From assembly GCA_018970785.1 (NCBI GenBank), contig JAGWVR010000011.1:1-55967 (forward strand): a stretch of 55,967 nucleotides of DNA, in the 5' to 3' direction. A program made the translations under genes and the position numbers. Under the pieces are notes generated by a model, which was not told the origin of the DNA, did no database searches, and worked only from the letters and a program-made list of their open reading frames with translations. This DNA is from Planctomycetota bacterium (GTDB lineage: Bacteria; Planctomycetota; Planctomycetia; Pirellulales; UBA1268). Of the stretch, positions 1-7,550 are shown one piece after another. The number at the start of each line of letters is the position of its first letter. The first letter of the stretch is position 1.

Positions 1-474
<474 letters not shown>

Positions 475-519
475 AAACCCGTTGTGGCTCGGCCGAGCCA
501 CAACGGGTTTTTCTTTTTA
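475..519 (+). terminator. Strong intrinsic terminator of the 16S transcript
   Basis: A perfect inverted repeat with 18-base arms (475-492 and 493-510, core GTTGTGGCTCGG / CCGAGCCACAAC) is followed by TTCTTTTTAT. This is the strongest Rho-independent terminator in the window. It ends the rRNA transcript only about 270 bases after the 16S gene, so the 16S is not co-transcribed with a 23S from here. Confidence 0.9.
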
Positions 520-776
520 TGGCGTTCGTTTGTCGGTCAACTTGCCGGGGACATCGATGCTGGTGCACGGCACAGTCGATCTGGGGTCGGGTGGCTGTGC
601 AGCACCCCTCGGCGGTGTACGATGCGGCAAATCGATCGGAGCAGCGGCGACGCGGTTTCCTGAGCTTGTGTTTCCGCGACCAACGCGCGAAGCACTGGGG
701 GTCTGGGCGTCGTCCTCCTCGATAGCAGCGATGTTGTCGGTGGTCCGTGAGTTCTCCCGTTGCGGGGTGTGGGCGT
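520..776. other. Intergenic stretch, nothing recognised
   Basis: I see no credible gene, RNA or clear promoter between the 16S terminator and the PH-domain gene. Open frames here look like random high-GC frames. Confidence 0.4.
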
Positions 777-1292
777 ATGTCGCGAACAGTGCATCCGATC
801 GCCGGGGTCTCGCCTCCCGAGGTCACCGAAACCACCGTCATGACCGTCTGGCCGTCGGTTGCCTCGACTGGCGTCGGGAGGATGCTCGGTCGGCTGTACG
901 GATTGCGTGGGGGATTCGGGGCGTTGACTCTCGGAAGAGTGGCCCTGCTTGCCACGATCCCCCTGGGACTCATGCTCTACCTGTCGATGCGGTTGCCGTG
1001 GCGTTTCACCCGCTATCGATTGACGAATCGCCGCGTGTTGGTGGAGGAAGGTGTCAATCCGACGGTTCGGCAGTTCGTCGATCTCAGCGGTTTCGATGCG
1101 ATCGATGTCCAGGTGGAACCCGGTCAAGAATGGTTTGCGGCCGGTGACCTCGTCTTCCGTCGGGGAGCGGTGGGCGTGCTGCGGCTGGCCGGCGTGAGCC
1201 GCCCGGAGGCTTTCCGCCGCACCTGTCTCGAGACAAGGCAATCGTTCACCGCGGTCGAAGCCCTGCGTTCCGACGCCTACGCGCGGCGGTGA
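777..1292 (+). CDS. Membrane protein with bacterial PH-like domain
   Basis: A 171-residue protein. Hydrophobic segments near residues 45-65 are followed by RYRLTNRRVLVEEG, the typical first strand block of the bacterial PH (YdbT/bPH2) domain, and a C-terminal helix. Such proteins sit in the inner membrane with the PH domain in the cytoplasm; their substrate is unknown. The family may take part in envelope or stress functions, but nothing nearby says which. I start at ATG 777 (MSRTVHP). A GTG at 747 in frame would add ten residues, and neither start has a strong ribosome binding site. The gene is followed, 38 bases after its stop, by copy 1 of the structured repeat. Confidence 0.7.
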   Translation: MSRTVHPIAGVSPPEVTETTVMTVWPSVASTGVGRMLGRLYGLRGGFGALTLGRVALLATIPLGLMLYLSMRLPWRFTRYRLTNRRVLVEEGVNPTVRQFVDLSGFDAIDVQVEPGQEWFAAGDLVFRRGAVGVLRLAGVSRPEAFRRTCLETRQSFTAVEALRSDAYARR

Positions 1293-1330
1293 TGGCTCGC
1301 ATCGCCAGGGTTCGATTTCCGGCGATCCGC

Positions 1331-1447
1331 TAGCTGTCCGTGGACAAAGCCCTCCATGGCCTTTGTCCACTCTGGCGACCGGGGAAACGCCGAGGGTTTC
1401 CCGGGTCGCCGTCGGCCGCATCCGGCGGCCGGTCACTTTTTCCACGG
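1331..1447 (+). repeat. Structured repeat element, copy 1 of 3
   Basis: About 117 bases with three stem-loops. Stem 1 pairs GTGGACAAAG (1340-1349) with CTTTGTCCAC (1361-1370). Stem 2 pairs GGCGACC (1374-1380) with GGTCGCC (1404-1410), then, after a single G/G mismatch, GGGAAAC (1382-1388) with GTTTCCC (1396-1402), with loop GCCGAGG. Stem 3 pairs CGGCCGC (1413-1419) with GCGGCCG (1425-1431). The element ends with TCCACGGG. Copies at 29065 and 49266 keep the order of parts and most loops while stem bases co-vary. It begins TAGCTG and lies just behind the PH-domain gene in the same orientation. Its function is unknown: it may be a 3' end, a small RNA or a mobile repeat. Confidence 0.8.
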
Positions 1448-1488
1448 GCTGCTCTAGGGGCCGCTCGCGCGGAAAGCCGGCCCCCTGG

Positions 1489-2463
1489 TTACACGGGCTT
1501 CCGGGAGGCGACCGTGCCGCGTGCAGCCACGGCCCGGGCGATCGCTCGACGGGCTTCGTCGTCGAGCTGGCACGTCAGGCTGCCGGCGTTTTCCCGAATC
1601 TGGTCGGGATTCGTCGCACCGACGAGGACACTGGTGATCCCGTCCTGTTCCGCGGTCCATGCCAGCACGATTTCCGGCACGCGTCGCCCCAGTCTGTGTG
1701 CGATCGGGCGCAGCGCCTCGACGAAATCGAGATTCCGCTGAAATTCGTCCCCCTGGAACATCGGGTATTTGTGGCGGCTGTCGGTGGCGGGGAAAACCCG
1801 ATCCCGCGCCATGGTGTCGGTCAGCAGGCCCTTCATCAGCGGCCAGTAGGCGACCACCGACACCCCGCGGGCCCGGCACCAGGGGAGGACGTCCGCCTCG
1901 ATCTCACGCTGGAGGATGTTGTAGTGCATCTGGCAGGCGTCCAGCGGGCAGACGGCGGCGAAGCGACGGAGGAGATCGACCGAGATGTTCGACGCTCCGA
2001 CCGCCAACGTCTTGCCCTCCGCCCGCAGCGACGCCAGGGCTCCGGCAGACTCTTCGATCGGGATCCGTGGATCGGGTGCGTGGAGGTAAAGCAGGTCCAC
2101 ATGATCGGTCCCGAGCCGTCGCAGGCTCTCGTCGACCTCGCGCCGCAAGCGCTCGGGCCGGCCATCGACCACCTGTTTCCGCCCCGGCTCCCAATGGATC
2201 CCGCACTTGCCTGCGAGCACCACGTCGGCACGCCGGTGGGTGGACAGTGCGGCCGCGATCGCGGCTTCGCTTTCGCCGGCTTCGCCGTAGCAGTAGGCGG
2301 TGTCGAGATGCGTGATTCCCGCCGCGATCGCTGCCGCCACCGTGGCCTGGGCGTCCGCGGCGGTGATGCCACCGCGCGTCATGCCGGCCAGGGGCCAACA
2401 GCCCAGGCCGAGCGGCCCGACATGGACCGCGGAGTTGCCGAGGCGTCGCGCTGTCTGGTTCAC
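1489..2463 (-). CDS. Aldo/keto reductase
   Basis: A 324-residue protein of the aldo/keto reductase superfamily, NADPH-dependent (beta/alpha)8 barrels reducing carbonyls. The visible signatures are GLGCWPL at the N-terminus, HLDTAYCYGEAGESE with the catalytic Asp and Tyr near residues 54-59, DLLYLHAPDP in the middle and VLVGATNPDQI for cofactor binding near the C-terminus. It starts with GTG at 2463, and this GTGA overlaps the stop of the upstream hydrolase gene. It is the last gene of a tightly coupled hemH-hydrolase-reductase unit. The substrate cannot be told from sequence. Confidence 0.9.
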   Translation of the reverse strand: MNQTARRLGNSAVHVGPLGLGCWPLAGMTRGGITAADAQATVAAAIAAGITHLDTAYCYGEAGESEAAIAAALSTHRRADVVLAGKCGIHWEPGRKQVVDGRPERLRREVDESLRRLGTDHVDLLYLHAPDPRIPIEESAGALASLRAEGKTLAVGASNISVDLLRRFAAVCPLDACQMHYNILQREIEADVLPWCRARGVSVVAYWPLMKGLLTDTMARDRVFPATDSRHKYPMFQGDEFQRNLDFVEALRPIAHRLGRRVPEIVLAWTAEQDGITSVLVGATNPDQIRENAGSLTCQLDDEARRAIARAVAARGTVASRKPV

Positions 2464-3194
2464 GACGACTCACCCACGCCGGGTGGCCGCGACCACGAAG
2501 CCAGCGCAGGCCGCCGTGACCGGTCGACTTCACCTGCCCGTCCGGGAGTGGCCGTGGCAGGCAGCGGAAAAGACCCCGTCGCGAGGAACCCGGCGACGAG
2601 CTCGGCGGCATCACGGCGGAACAGAAGGCTCGAATGCATGCAGGGCAGCGTCACATGGTCGTGATGCACGTCGGGACGGGTGCTCTCGGGTGTCACGAGC
2701 AGGTCGTGCGCCGCGGCGACGACGCCGATGTCGAGCCCCGGTGGTATCGGGAGCGTATTGACCAGGCTGGTGGGGACGGTGGTCAACTCCGTCACCGGTC
2801 GGAAGATGCCGCCGAAGACGCGTTCGGCGGCCGTGGCCACGCGGGAGCCGCGATTGGGCGGCGCGAGCATCACGAAGCGGCCGAGCTTGGAGGGGCGAAA
2901 CATCCCCAGGGCAGCCCTGGCGATGATGCAGCCCATGCTGTGCGTGACCAGGTGGAGACGGCCGCAGGCGGGGTCGGCGTCCATCCGCCGCAGTTCGGCG
3001 GCGAACCGTTCAGCGTGCCGCAGGATCGAGCAGCACATGTTGCCATAGCCCCATACCCGCGTCTGGTAACCGTGGTGTCGGAGACGACGAGCGAGAAGTG
3101 CCAGCATCAGCTTGTTGGCGAGAAAACCATGGACGAGCGCCACGCGTTCGTGCGGTGTGCGGGGCAATCGGGTCACGGACTGAGTCCCGGTCAT
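2460..3194 (-). CDS. Alpha/beta hydrolase (lipase/esterase-like)
   Basis: A 244-residue alpha/beta hydrolase. The oxyanion region VALVHGF lies near residue 17-23, and the nucleophile elbow HSMGC (Ser near residue 86) fits GxSxG-like lipases with Gly replaced by His at the first position. DVHHDHVTLPCMHSSL near the end supplies the candidate catalytic His. No signal peptide is seen, so it is probably cytoplasmic. The ATG at 3194 overlaps the hemH stop by four bases (ATGA), and its own stop overlaps the reductase start in the same way, so translation of the three genes is probably coupled. The natural substrate is unknown. Confidence 0.82.
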   Translation of the reverse strand: MTGTQSVTRLPRTPHERVALVHGFLANKLMLALLARRLRHHGYQTRVWGYGNMCCSILRHAERFAAELRRMDADPACGRLHLVTHSMGCIIARAALGMFRPSKLGRFVMLAPPNRGSRVATAAERVFGGIFRPVTELTTVPTSLVNTLPIPPGLDIGVVAAAHDLLVTPESTRPDVHHDHVTLPCMHSSLLFRRDAAELVAGFLATGSFPLPATATPGRAGEVDRSRRPALASWSRPPGVGESS

Positions 3195-4306
3195 CGTCCC
3201 GGACCTCGCGCGGGGCGCTCTCCACTTCCCGTCGGGCTCGCCGGCGGACGGGCTGCGGGCGCGGGGCAGCAGTCGGCAGGGCAGACATCGTGACTGGCCG
3301 GAAGCCTTCCGATGGCCGGACGGTCGGGCAGTTGCCAGTGCCGTTCGGCGATCAGGTCACGGAGCATCGACACGAAGCGGGGTGCGGTGCCGGCCGTGGG
3401 CACCCGAACCATCTGCACGCCCAGTTCACGGCACAGGTCGGCAGCCTCCGTGTCGAGGTCGTACAGCACCTCCATGTGGTCCGAAATGAAGCCGATCGGG
3501 ACGATCGCGACGCGGGACACGCCACCCCCGGCCAGCGTGCGGATCGCGTCGCACACGTCCGGTTCGAGCCAGGGCTGCGACGGCGGGCCGCTCCGGCTTT
3601 GGAACACGAGCCGCCAGTCGGAGACACCGGCCGCCTCGGCGACCAGCCGCGACGACTCCTCGAGTTGGGGAACGTATCGGCTGGTGTCGGCCATCGACAT
3701 CGGGATGCTGTGCGCCGTGAACAGGACCGTGACGGGCTCGCCGCGACCACCCAGATCGGCCAGCGCCCGGCGGAGGTTGTCGGCCATCGTGTCGACGAAC
3801 CCGGGGTGGTTGAAGAACACGCGGATCTTGTCCACCGTCGGTGCGTCTCCACCGACGGTCGCACAGGCGGCGGCGACGTTTTCCCGGTATTGCCGGCAGC
3901 CCGAGTAGCAGCTGAACGCACTGGTAACGAGCGCCACGGCGCGTTTGACGCCGTCGGCCGTCATCTGCTTCAGGGTGTCGGGAAGCAGCGGGTGCCAGTT
4001 GCGGTTTCCCCAATAGACGGGGAGGTGGGGCCCGCGGCTTGCCAGCTCGGCGCGGAGGGCCGAGAGCAGCGCCTGATTCTGCTCGTTGATCGGGCTGCGG
4101 CCGCCGAAGTGGTGGTAGTGCTCGGCGACCTCGAGAAGTCGCTCGCGTGGCACGGGGCGACCGCGGACCACGTTCTCGAGAAACGGCATCACGTCGTCGG
4201 GCCCGTCCGGGCCTCCGAACGACACCAGCAGCACCGCGTCGTAGAGCCCGCCATCGCCCGGACCACCGGCCGCTCCTGACCGGTTGCCACGGGGATCGGT
4301 CGGCAT
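3191..4306 (-). CDS. hemH: Ferrochelatase (iron insertion, haem synthesis)
   Basis: A 371-residue ferrochelatase that puts Fe(II) into a porphyrin. Family blocks are YDAVLLVSFGGPDGPDDV at the N-terminus, HYHHFGGRSPINEQ, the active-site stretch FTAHSIPMSMAD with the proton-accepting His, and IGFISDHMEVLYDLDTEA with acidic metal-path residues. SCYSGCRQY in the middle and VCPADCCP near the C-terminus resemble the cysteines that hold a [2Fe-2S] cluster in actinobacterial-type enzymes, so a cluster is possible. Whether it uses protoporphyrin or coproporphyrin is not decided here. The ribosome binding site AGGAGG lies 8-10 bases before ATG 4306. tRNA-Glu lies 55 bases upstream on the same strand. 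Confidence 0.93.
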   Translation of the reverse strand: MPTDPRGNRSGAAGGPGDGGLYDAVLLVSFGGPDGPDDVMPFLENVVRGRPVPRERLLEVAEHYHHFGGRSPINEQNQALLSALRAELASRGPHLPVYWGNRNWHPLLPDTLKQMTADGVKRAVALVTSAFSCYSGCRQYRENVAAACATVGGDAPTVDKIRVFFNHPGFVDTMADNLRRALADLGGRGEPVTVLFTAHSIPMSMADTSRYVPQLEESSRLVAEAAGVSDWRLVFQSRSGPPSQPWLEPDVCDAIRTLAGGGVSRVAIVPIGFISDHMEVLYDLDTEAADLCRELGVQMVRVPTAGTAPRFVSMLRDLIAERHWQLPDRPAIGRLPASHDVCPADCCPAPAARPPASPTGSGERPARGPGR

Positions 4307-4361
4307 CGTGCTGGTCCTCCTGGCGGCTCCGACTCCGGATCGGTCACAACGCGTTCGGCAC

Positions 4362-4434
4362 TGACCCCGACGGGATTCGAACCCGTGTTGCAGGCTTGAA
4401 AGGCCCGTGTCCTAGGCCTCTAGACGACGGGGCC
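4362..4434 (-). tRNA. tRNA-Glu (anticodon TTC)
   Basis: On the minus strand a 73-base cloverleaf can be folded. The acceptor arm GGCCCCG pairs with CGGGGTC (one G-T), the anticodon stem CGGGC/GCCTG encloses loop CTTTCAA with anticodon TTC, and the T-arm ACGGG-TTCGAAT-CCCGT is standard. Discriminator A is at 4362. CCA is not encoded. It lies directly upstream of hemH in the same direction; charged tRNA-Glu is the starting substrate of C5-pathway haem synthesis. Confidence 0.97.
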
Positions 4435-4558
4435 GAAAGCAGTCGATCGACTTCGCAAACCTCGCTGATTGTCGCTGCAGGAAGCGGTTCCGGCAAGCGA
4501 GGCGACCGGAGACTTCCGAGATGAGCCCGGCCGTTTGCAGGCCAGTCTTCGGCGCGGC

Positions 4559-4888
4559 TCAGCTGACGGCGTCGGTGTGCACTGAACGGCTCTCGGCGAT
4601 CGCACGTTCTCCCACAGGTGTCACCGTCGCCTCAACCGCCTGGCCATCGGGAGCCGGCCCACGCAGGGCGTCTTCAGCCGCCGGGACGGCTTCCGCCTGG
4701 ACCTCGTCGGTGCCCGTGGCGTCGGTCCCGCGCGCGATGGCTTCGAACACCTCGCGCCTGTGGACCGGCACCTCCTTCGGCGCCTCGATGCCCAGGCGCA
4801 CCTTGTCTCCACGAATCTCAACGACGACGATCGTGATGTCGTTGTTGATGACGATGCACTCGTCTTTTTTTCTCGACAGGACGAGCAT
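4559..4888 (-). CDS. csrA: CsrA translational regulator, long-tailed paralogue
   Basis: CsrA is a small dimeric RNA-binding protein that blocks or stabilises mRNAs at GGA motifs. The first 60 residues are canonical: MLVLSRKKDECIVI, then [23 protein letters not shown] with the RNA-contacting Leu4 and the VHRxE block. The usual length is about 60-75 residues; this one has 109, with an acidic, Ala/Val-rich tail of roughly 50 residues. The start at 4888 is set by homology and by the GGAAGG ribosome binding site; the open frame upstream is not coding. A second csrA lies at 19649-19918. Confidence 0.93.
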   Translation of the reverse strand: MLVLSRKKDECIVINNDITIVVVEIRGDKVRLGIEAPKEVPVHRREVFEAIARGTDATGTDEVQAEAVPAAEDALRGPAPDGQAVEATVTPVGERAIAESRSVHTDAVS

Positions 4889-4894
4889 GAGACA

Positions 4895-4917
4895 CCTTCC
4901 CCGCGAACCACGCGGGG
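4895..4917 (-). promoter_or_regulatory. Leader hairpin abutting the csrA ribosome binding site
   Basis: On the csrA mRNA a 7-bp hairpin (arms CCCCGCG and CGCGGGG, loop TGGTT, positions 4917-4899) runs straight into the AAGG of the ribosome binding site (4898-4895). The GGGGAAGG stretch next to the hairpin could be covered by CsrA itself, which would give autoregulation as known for other csrA genes. This is inferred from the sequence only. Confidence 0.45.
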
Positions 4918-5024
4918 GGAAGCGGTGACGACCGAACGCCTCGGGCCGCCAAACACGAGGCACTTGCCAGACAGTCAGTGCACCCCCTGTTTGGAGGTGA
5001 AACAGCGTACCATCCGCCAGCCTG

Positions 5025-5052
5025 AATGTAGAGGATCTCAGGCGGCCGTCAA
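5025..5052 (-). promoter_or_regulatory. Sigma70-like promoter of csrA
   Basis: Read on the minus strand: TTGACG (5052-5047), a 16-base spacer, then TACATT (5030-5025). This gives five of six matches at -35 and four of six at -10. The transcript would carry a leader of about 130 bases including the hairpin next to the ribosome binding site. Confidence 0.5.
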
Positions 5053-5431
5053 GCAATTCTCGGACCACAATCGCCGCTTTCGGTCCGATGTTCGGCAATG
5101 GAGCCCTCGTGGTGGGAACTGCAGGATGGTGTCGCGATCATGAATCGCGCCGTTTTTAAACCGGTTTGCGATCTCCCGGCTGGCGTCGCCGGGGACGGCG
5201 GTCGCGGTGACGTGACGGCGACGGGAAACATACCGTCGGCTGTGAAGCAACGGACCGTCTGAATAGGGACGGGGTGGTCAGACGTCGAGGACCGGCAACA
5301 GCCACCGAGGCGGCGACGGGCATCCGGTTGCTCACCCGTCCAGATCGGCACGATCGCGATCGCCGACTCCCCAGACGGCTCGTCTGGCGGCGGAGGTGGG
5401 GCAGCGGCGCCGCGGCGGTGCGGTCGGCGCC

Positions 5432-5459
5432 TTGCTGACCGAGTCGATAGATCTATACT
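5432..5459 (+). promoter_or_regulatory. Sigma70-like promoter of the nuo operon
   Basis: TTGCTG (5432-5437), 16-base spacer, TATACT (5454-5459). The -10 matches five of six; the -35 is weak. It is the best promoter candidate before nuoI, about 180 bases upstream of its ATG. Confidence 0.5.
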
Positions 5460-5638
5460 TCGCCGCAACTTGCCGCAGCCCCGCGCCGCTCCGTCCCGAG
5501 GGGCTGCTTCCGGTTGGGAAGAGTCTCCCGTCGGGTGTCTGTTGGCGGAAAGACCGCGGGCGGCCGCGGGTACCGTTCCCCGAGGCGGACACGGGCCGAA
5601 ACCGGCGACGATCGACCGTTCGTGGCGAAGGGTGTGCG

Positions 5639-6166
5639 ATGAAAGAATGGTTCCGCAATCTGTTCCAAGCGATCTGGACCGTCGTCGAGGGGATGCTGGT
5701 CACGTTCCGAGTCTTCGGCAGCACCTATGACCCGGCGCGGCGGACTTTCACGGAGCAGTTCGAGTATCCAGAACTCCCCGCGCCGGTCGCCGCCCGCTAC
5801 CGCGGTTTTCACCGCTACGACTTGACCACCTGCATCGCCTGCGATCAGTGTGCGAAAGCATGTCCGGTGGACTGCATCTACATCGGCAAGGAGCGCGTCA
5901 CCGACGGGAAGGGTTTCCGCGTCAGCGGCTTCACCATCGATTACTCGAAGTGCATGTTCTGTGCGCTGTGCGTCGAGCCATGCCCAGTGGACTGCATTTT
6001 CATGGGCTCGACGCTCGATCTGAGCTGCTACAGCCGGGATGGAACGATCGTCGACTTCGCCAGGCTTCCCGTCGACGTCGCCTGGGGGCGGTCGACGCTC
6101 AATCCGACGGCTGTCGCCGCTTCGAAGGTGATCGTCGAGCCCGTCCACGGCGGGCCGAACCAGTGA
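5639..6166 (+). CDS. nuoI: NADH-quinone oxidoreductase subunit I (2x[4Fe-4S])
   Basis: A 175-residue ferredoxin-like subunit of complex I that carries clusters N6a and N6b and passes electrons to the quinone-reducing NuoB/D site. The two CxxCxxCxxxCP motifs are complete: Cys65/68/71/75 (CIACDQCAKACP) and Cys105/108/111/115 (CMFCALCVEPCP). The N-terminal amphipathic helices anchor it to the membrane arm. ATG 5639 is preceded by GAAGGG. It is the first gene of the operon, whereas nuoI usually lies between nuoH and nuoJ. Confidence 0.95.
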   Translation: MKEWFRNLFQAIWTVVEGMLVTFRVFGSTYDPARRTFTEQFEYPELPAPVAARYRGFHRYDLTTCIACDQCAKACPVDCIYIGKERVTDGKGFRVSGFTIDYSKCMFCALCVEPCPVDCIFMGSTLDLSCYSRDGTIVDFARLPVDVAWGRSTLNPTAVAASKVIVEPVHGGPNQ

Positions 6167-6266
6167 CCCAGTCGGCTCGAGCGACGGCGCGTGGCTTCGA
6201 GCCGGCCGCCGGCCGCGGTGGCTCCAGAGAAATCGCGTGCAGAGCGGGCAGGGAGTGGAGGTGAAC

Positions 6267-6896
6267 ATGCATCCCGTGCTGATCGCCGGGTTCGTCGCCC
6301 TGTTCGTCGCGATCGGTGGGGCGTTCCTGTGCGTCAACCTGTTGGTCGGGTGGCTGGTCCGACCCCGGGAACCGAACGAGGAGAAACTGGAGGTCTACGA
6401 GTGTGGCGAGCCGACGATCGGCTCGAGCTTCGTCCAATTCGACCTGCGGTTCTATGTCGTCGCCCTCCTGTTCATCATTTTCGACGTCGAGGTCGCGTTG
6501 TTCTTCCCGTGGGCGACGGTGTTCGGGAAGGCGACACAGCTCGCCGATCCGACACTGGTGACGGCGACCGCCGACGGCCTGCCGACCGCGGCCACCTCGG
6601 GTCTGCTCCGCGAATTGGGTTTGCCAGGCGACGAAGTGCCGCGGTTGTCGGCCGATCGGACGCCGGCCGAGGAGGATGCGGTCCGCGCGGCACTGGCCCG
6701 TCGCGACGGGACGACGCCCGCGCAGGCAGCGGCGGAATGGTCGACCGCGACGGCCGGGAGGACGCTCGCGCGGGCCGCAGTCTTCGACATGATGGTGTTC
6801 TTCGCGGTGTTGCTGACCGGGTTCGCCTACGTCTGGTACCGCGGCGATCTCGATTGGGTCCGGGCGGTGGCTGCGGAACGAGCTCCCGCGCGGTAG
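6267..6896 (+). CDS. nuoA: NADH-quinone oxidoreductase subunit A, with long insert
   Basis: A 209-residue membrane subunit of complex I. TM1 lies at residues 3-28; the conserved loop EEKLEVYECGEPTIGSS with its essential-looking Cys and Glu is followed by TM2 with DVEVALFFPWA. Normal NuoA is about 120-150 residues. Here roughly 85-90 extra residues, Ala/Thr-rich and hydrophilic, lie between TM2 and TM3 (about residues 85-170), and the C-terminal TM3 MMVFFAVLLTGFAYVWYRG is intact. The start is uncertain: ATG 6267 or in-frame GTG 6261 both use the GGAG/GGAGGTGA stretch at 6252-6264. It lies 100 bases after nuoI. Confidence 0.9.
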   Translation: MHPVLIAGFVALFVAIGGAFLCVNLLVGWLVRPREPNEEKLEVYECGEPTIGSSFVQFDLRFYVVALLFIIFDVEVALFFPWATVFGKATQLADPTLVTATADGLPTAATSGLLRELGLPGDEVPRLSADRTPAEEDAVRAALARRDGTTPAQAAAEWSTATAGRTLARAAVFDMMVFFAVLLTGFAYVWYRGDLDWVRAVAAERAPAR

Positions 6897-6951
6897 CGGA
6901 CCGTGGACGGGATCCCGGCGTGTGTCGACGAGGCGCAGTGGCGAGGTGGCG

Positions 6952-7506
6952 ATGAGCGAGCGTGGCACGGCAGCCCCCCGGGGGCCAGGGTTCCTCGACC
7001 TTCTCGACGAAGCCCTGCCGGGAGTCGTGAGCGGGCGTAACCTCGAGGCACTCGACCCCTGGGTCGAGTGCCCACCGGAGCGTCTGACCGAGTTGTGCCG
7101 CTGGCTGAAGACGAACCGTCACGTGCGTTTCGACTCGCTCGAGTGCATCACGGCAGTCGATTGGTTCGAGCCCGATCCCAAGAAGGCGGCGAAGGTTTCG
7201 TGGCAGCCGCACCTCGAGGTCGTCTATCACCTCTGGAGCACCGACGCCCGCGTCAGCCTCGTCGTCAAGGTGAAGCTGCCGCGCTGGGCCGGCGACACGC
7301 CGGGGCGTCTTCCCGAGCTGCCGAGCGTCGCCGGCATCTGGAGAACCGCCGATTGGCATGAGCGCGAGGTCTTCGACCTTTCGGGCGTGATGTTCACCGG
7401 GCATCCCGACCTGCGGAGGATCCTCTGCCCCGAGGATTGGGAAGGCCACCCGTTGCGGCGCGACTACGTCATGCCGCTGGAATACCACGGCATCCGCGGC
7501 AAGTGA
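6952..7506 (+). CDS. nuoC: NADH-quinone oxidoreductase subunit C (30 kDa)
   Basis: A 184-residue peripheral subunit of complex I. Its C-terminal signature ERE-FDL-GV-F-GHPDLRRIL and the block WEGHPLRRDY are those of the 30-kDa family. I chose ATG 6952 over the in-frame GTG at 6922 because GAGGTGG precedes it at good spacing. NuoB, normally encoded between nuoA and nuoC, is absent: only 55 bases separate the two genes. Confidence 0.95.
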   Translation: MSERGTAAPRGPGFLDLLDEALPGVVSGRNLEALDPWVECPPERLTELCRWLKTNRHVRFDSLECITAVDWFEPDPKKAAKVSWQPHLEVVYHLWSTDARVSLVVKVKLPRWAGDTPGRLPELPSVAGIWRTADWHEREVFDLSGVMFTGHPDLRRILCPEDWEGHPLRRDYVMPLEYHGIRGK

Positions 7507-7550
7507 CCGCGTCCCACCCCCGACCCTTTCCCGCCAGCAGGATCCCGACG

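Larger units (their letters stand above)
4889..5638. other. Divergent control region between csrA and the nuo operon
   Basis: A 750-base non-coding stretch. It holds a minus-strand promoter candidate (5025-5052) for csrA, a plus-strand promoter candidate (5432-5459) for nuo, and a 6-bp inverted repeat CGACGG/CCGTCG at 5219-5238. The nuo leader would be about 170 bases long. No open frame in the gap looks like a real gene. Confidence 0.55.

Noticed and set aside
1363..2664. Plus-strand open frame of 433 codons across the aldo/keto reductase
   Set aside because: It begins inside repeat copy 1 and is antisense to a clear enzyme gene.
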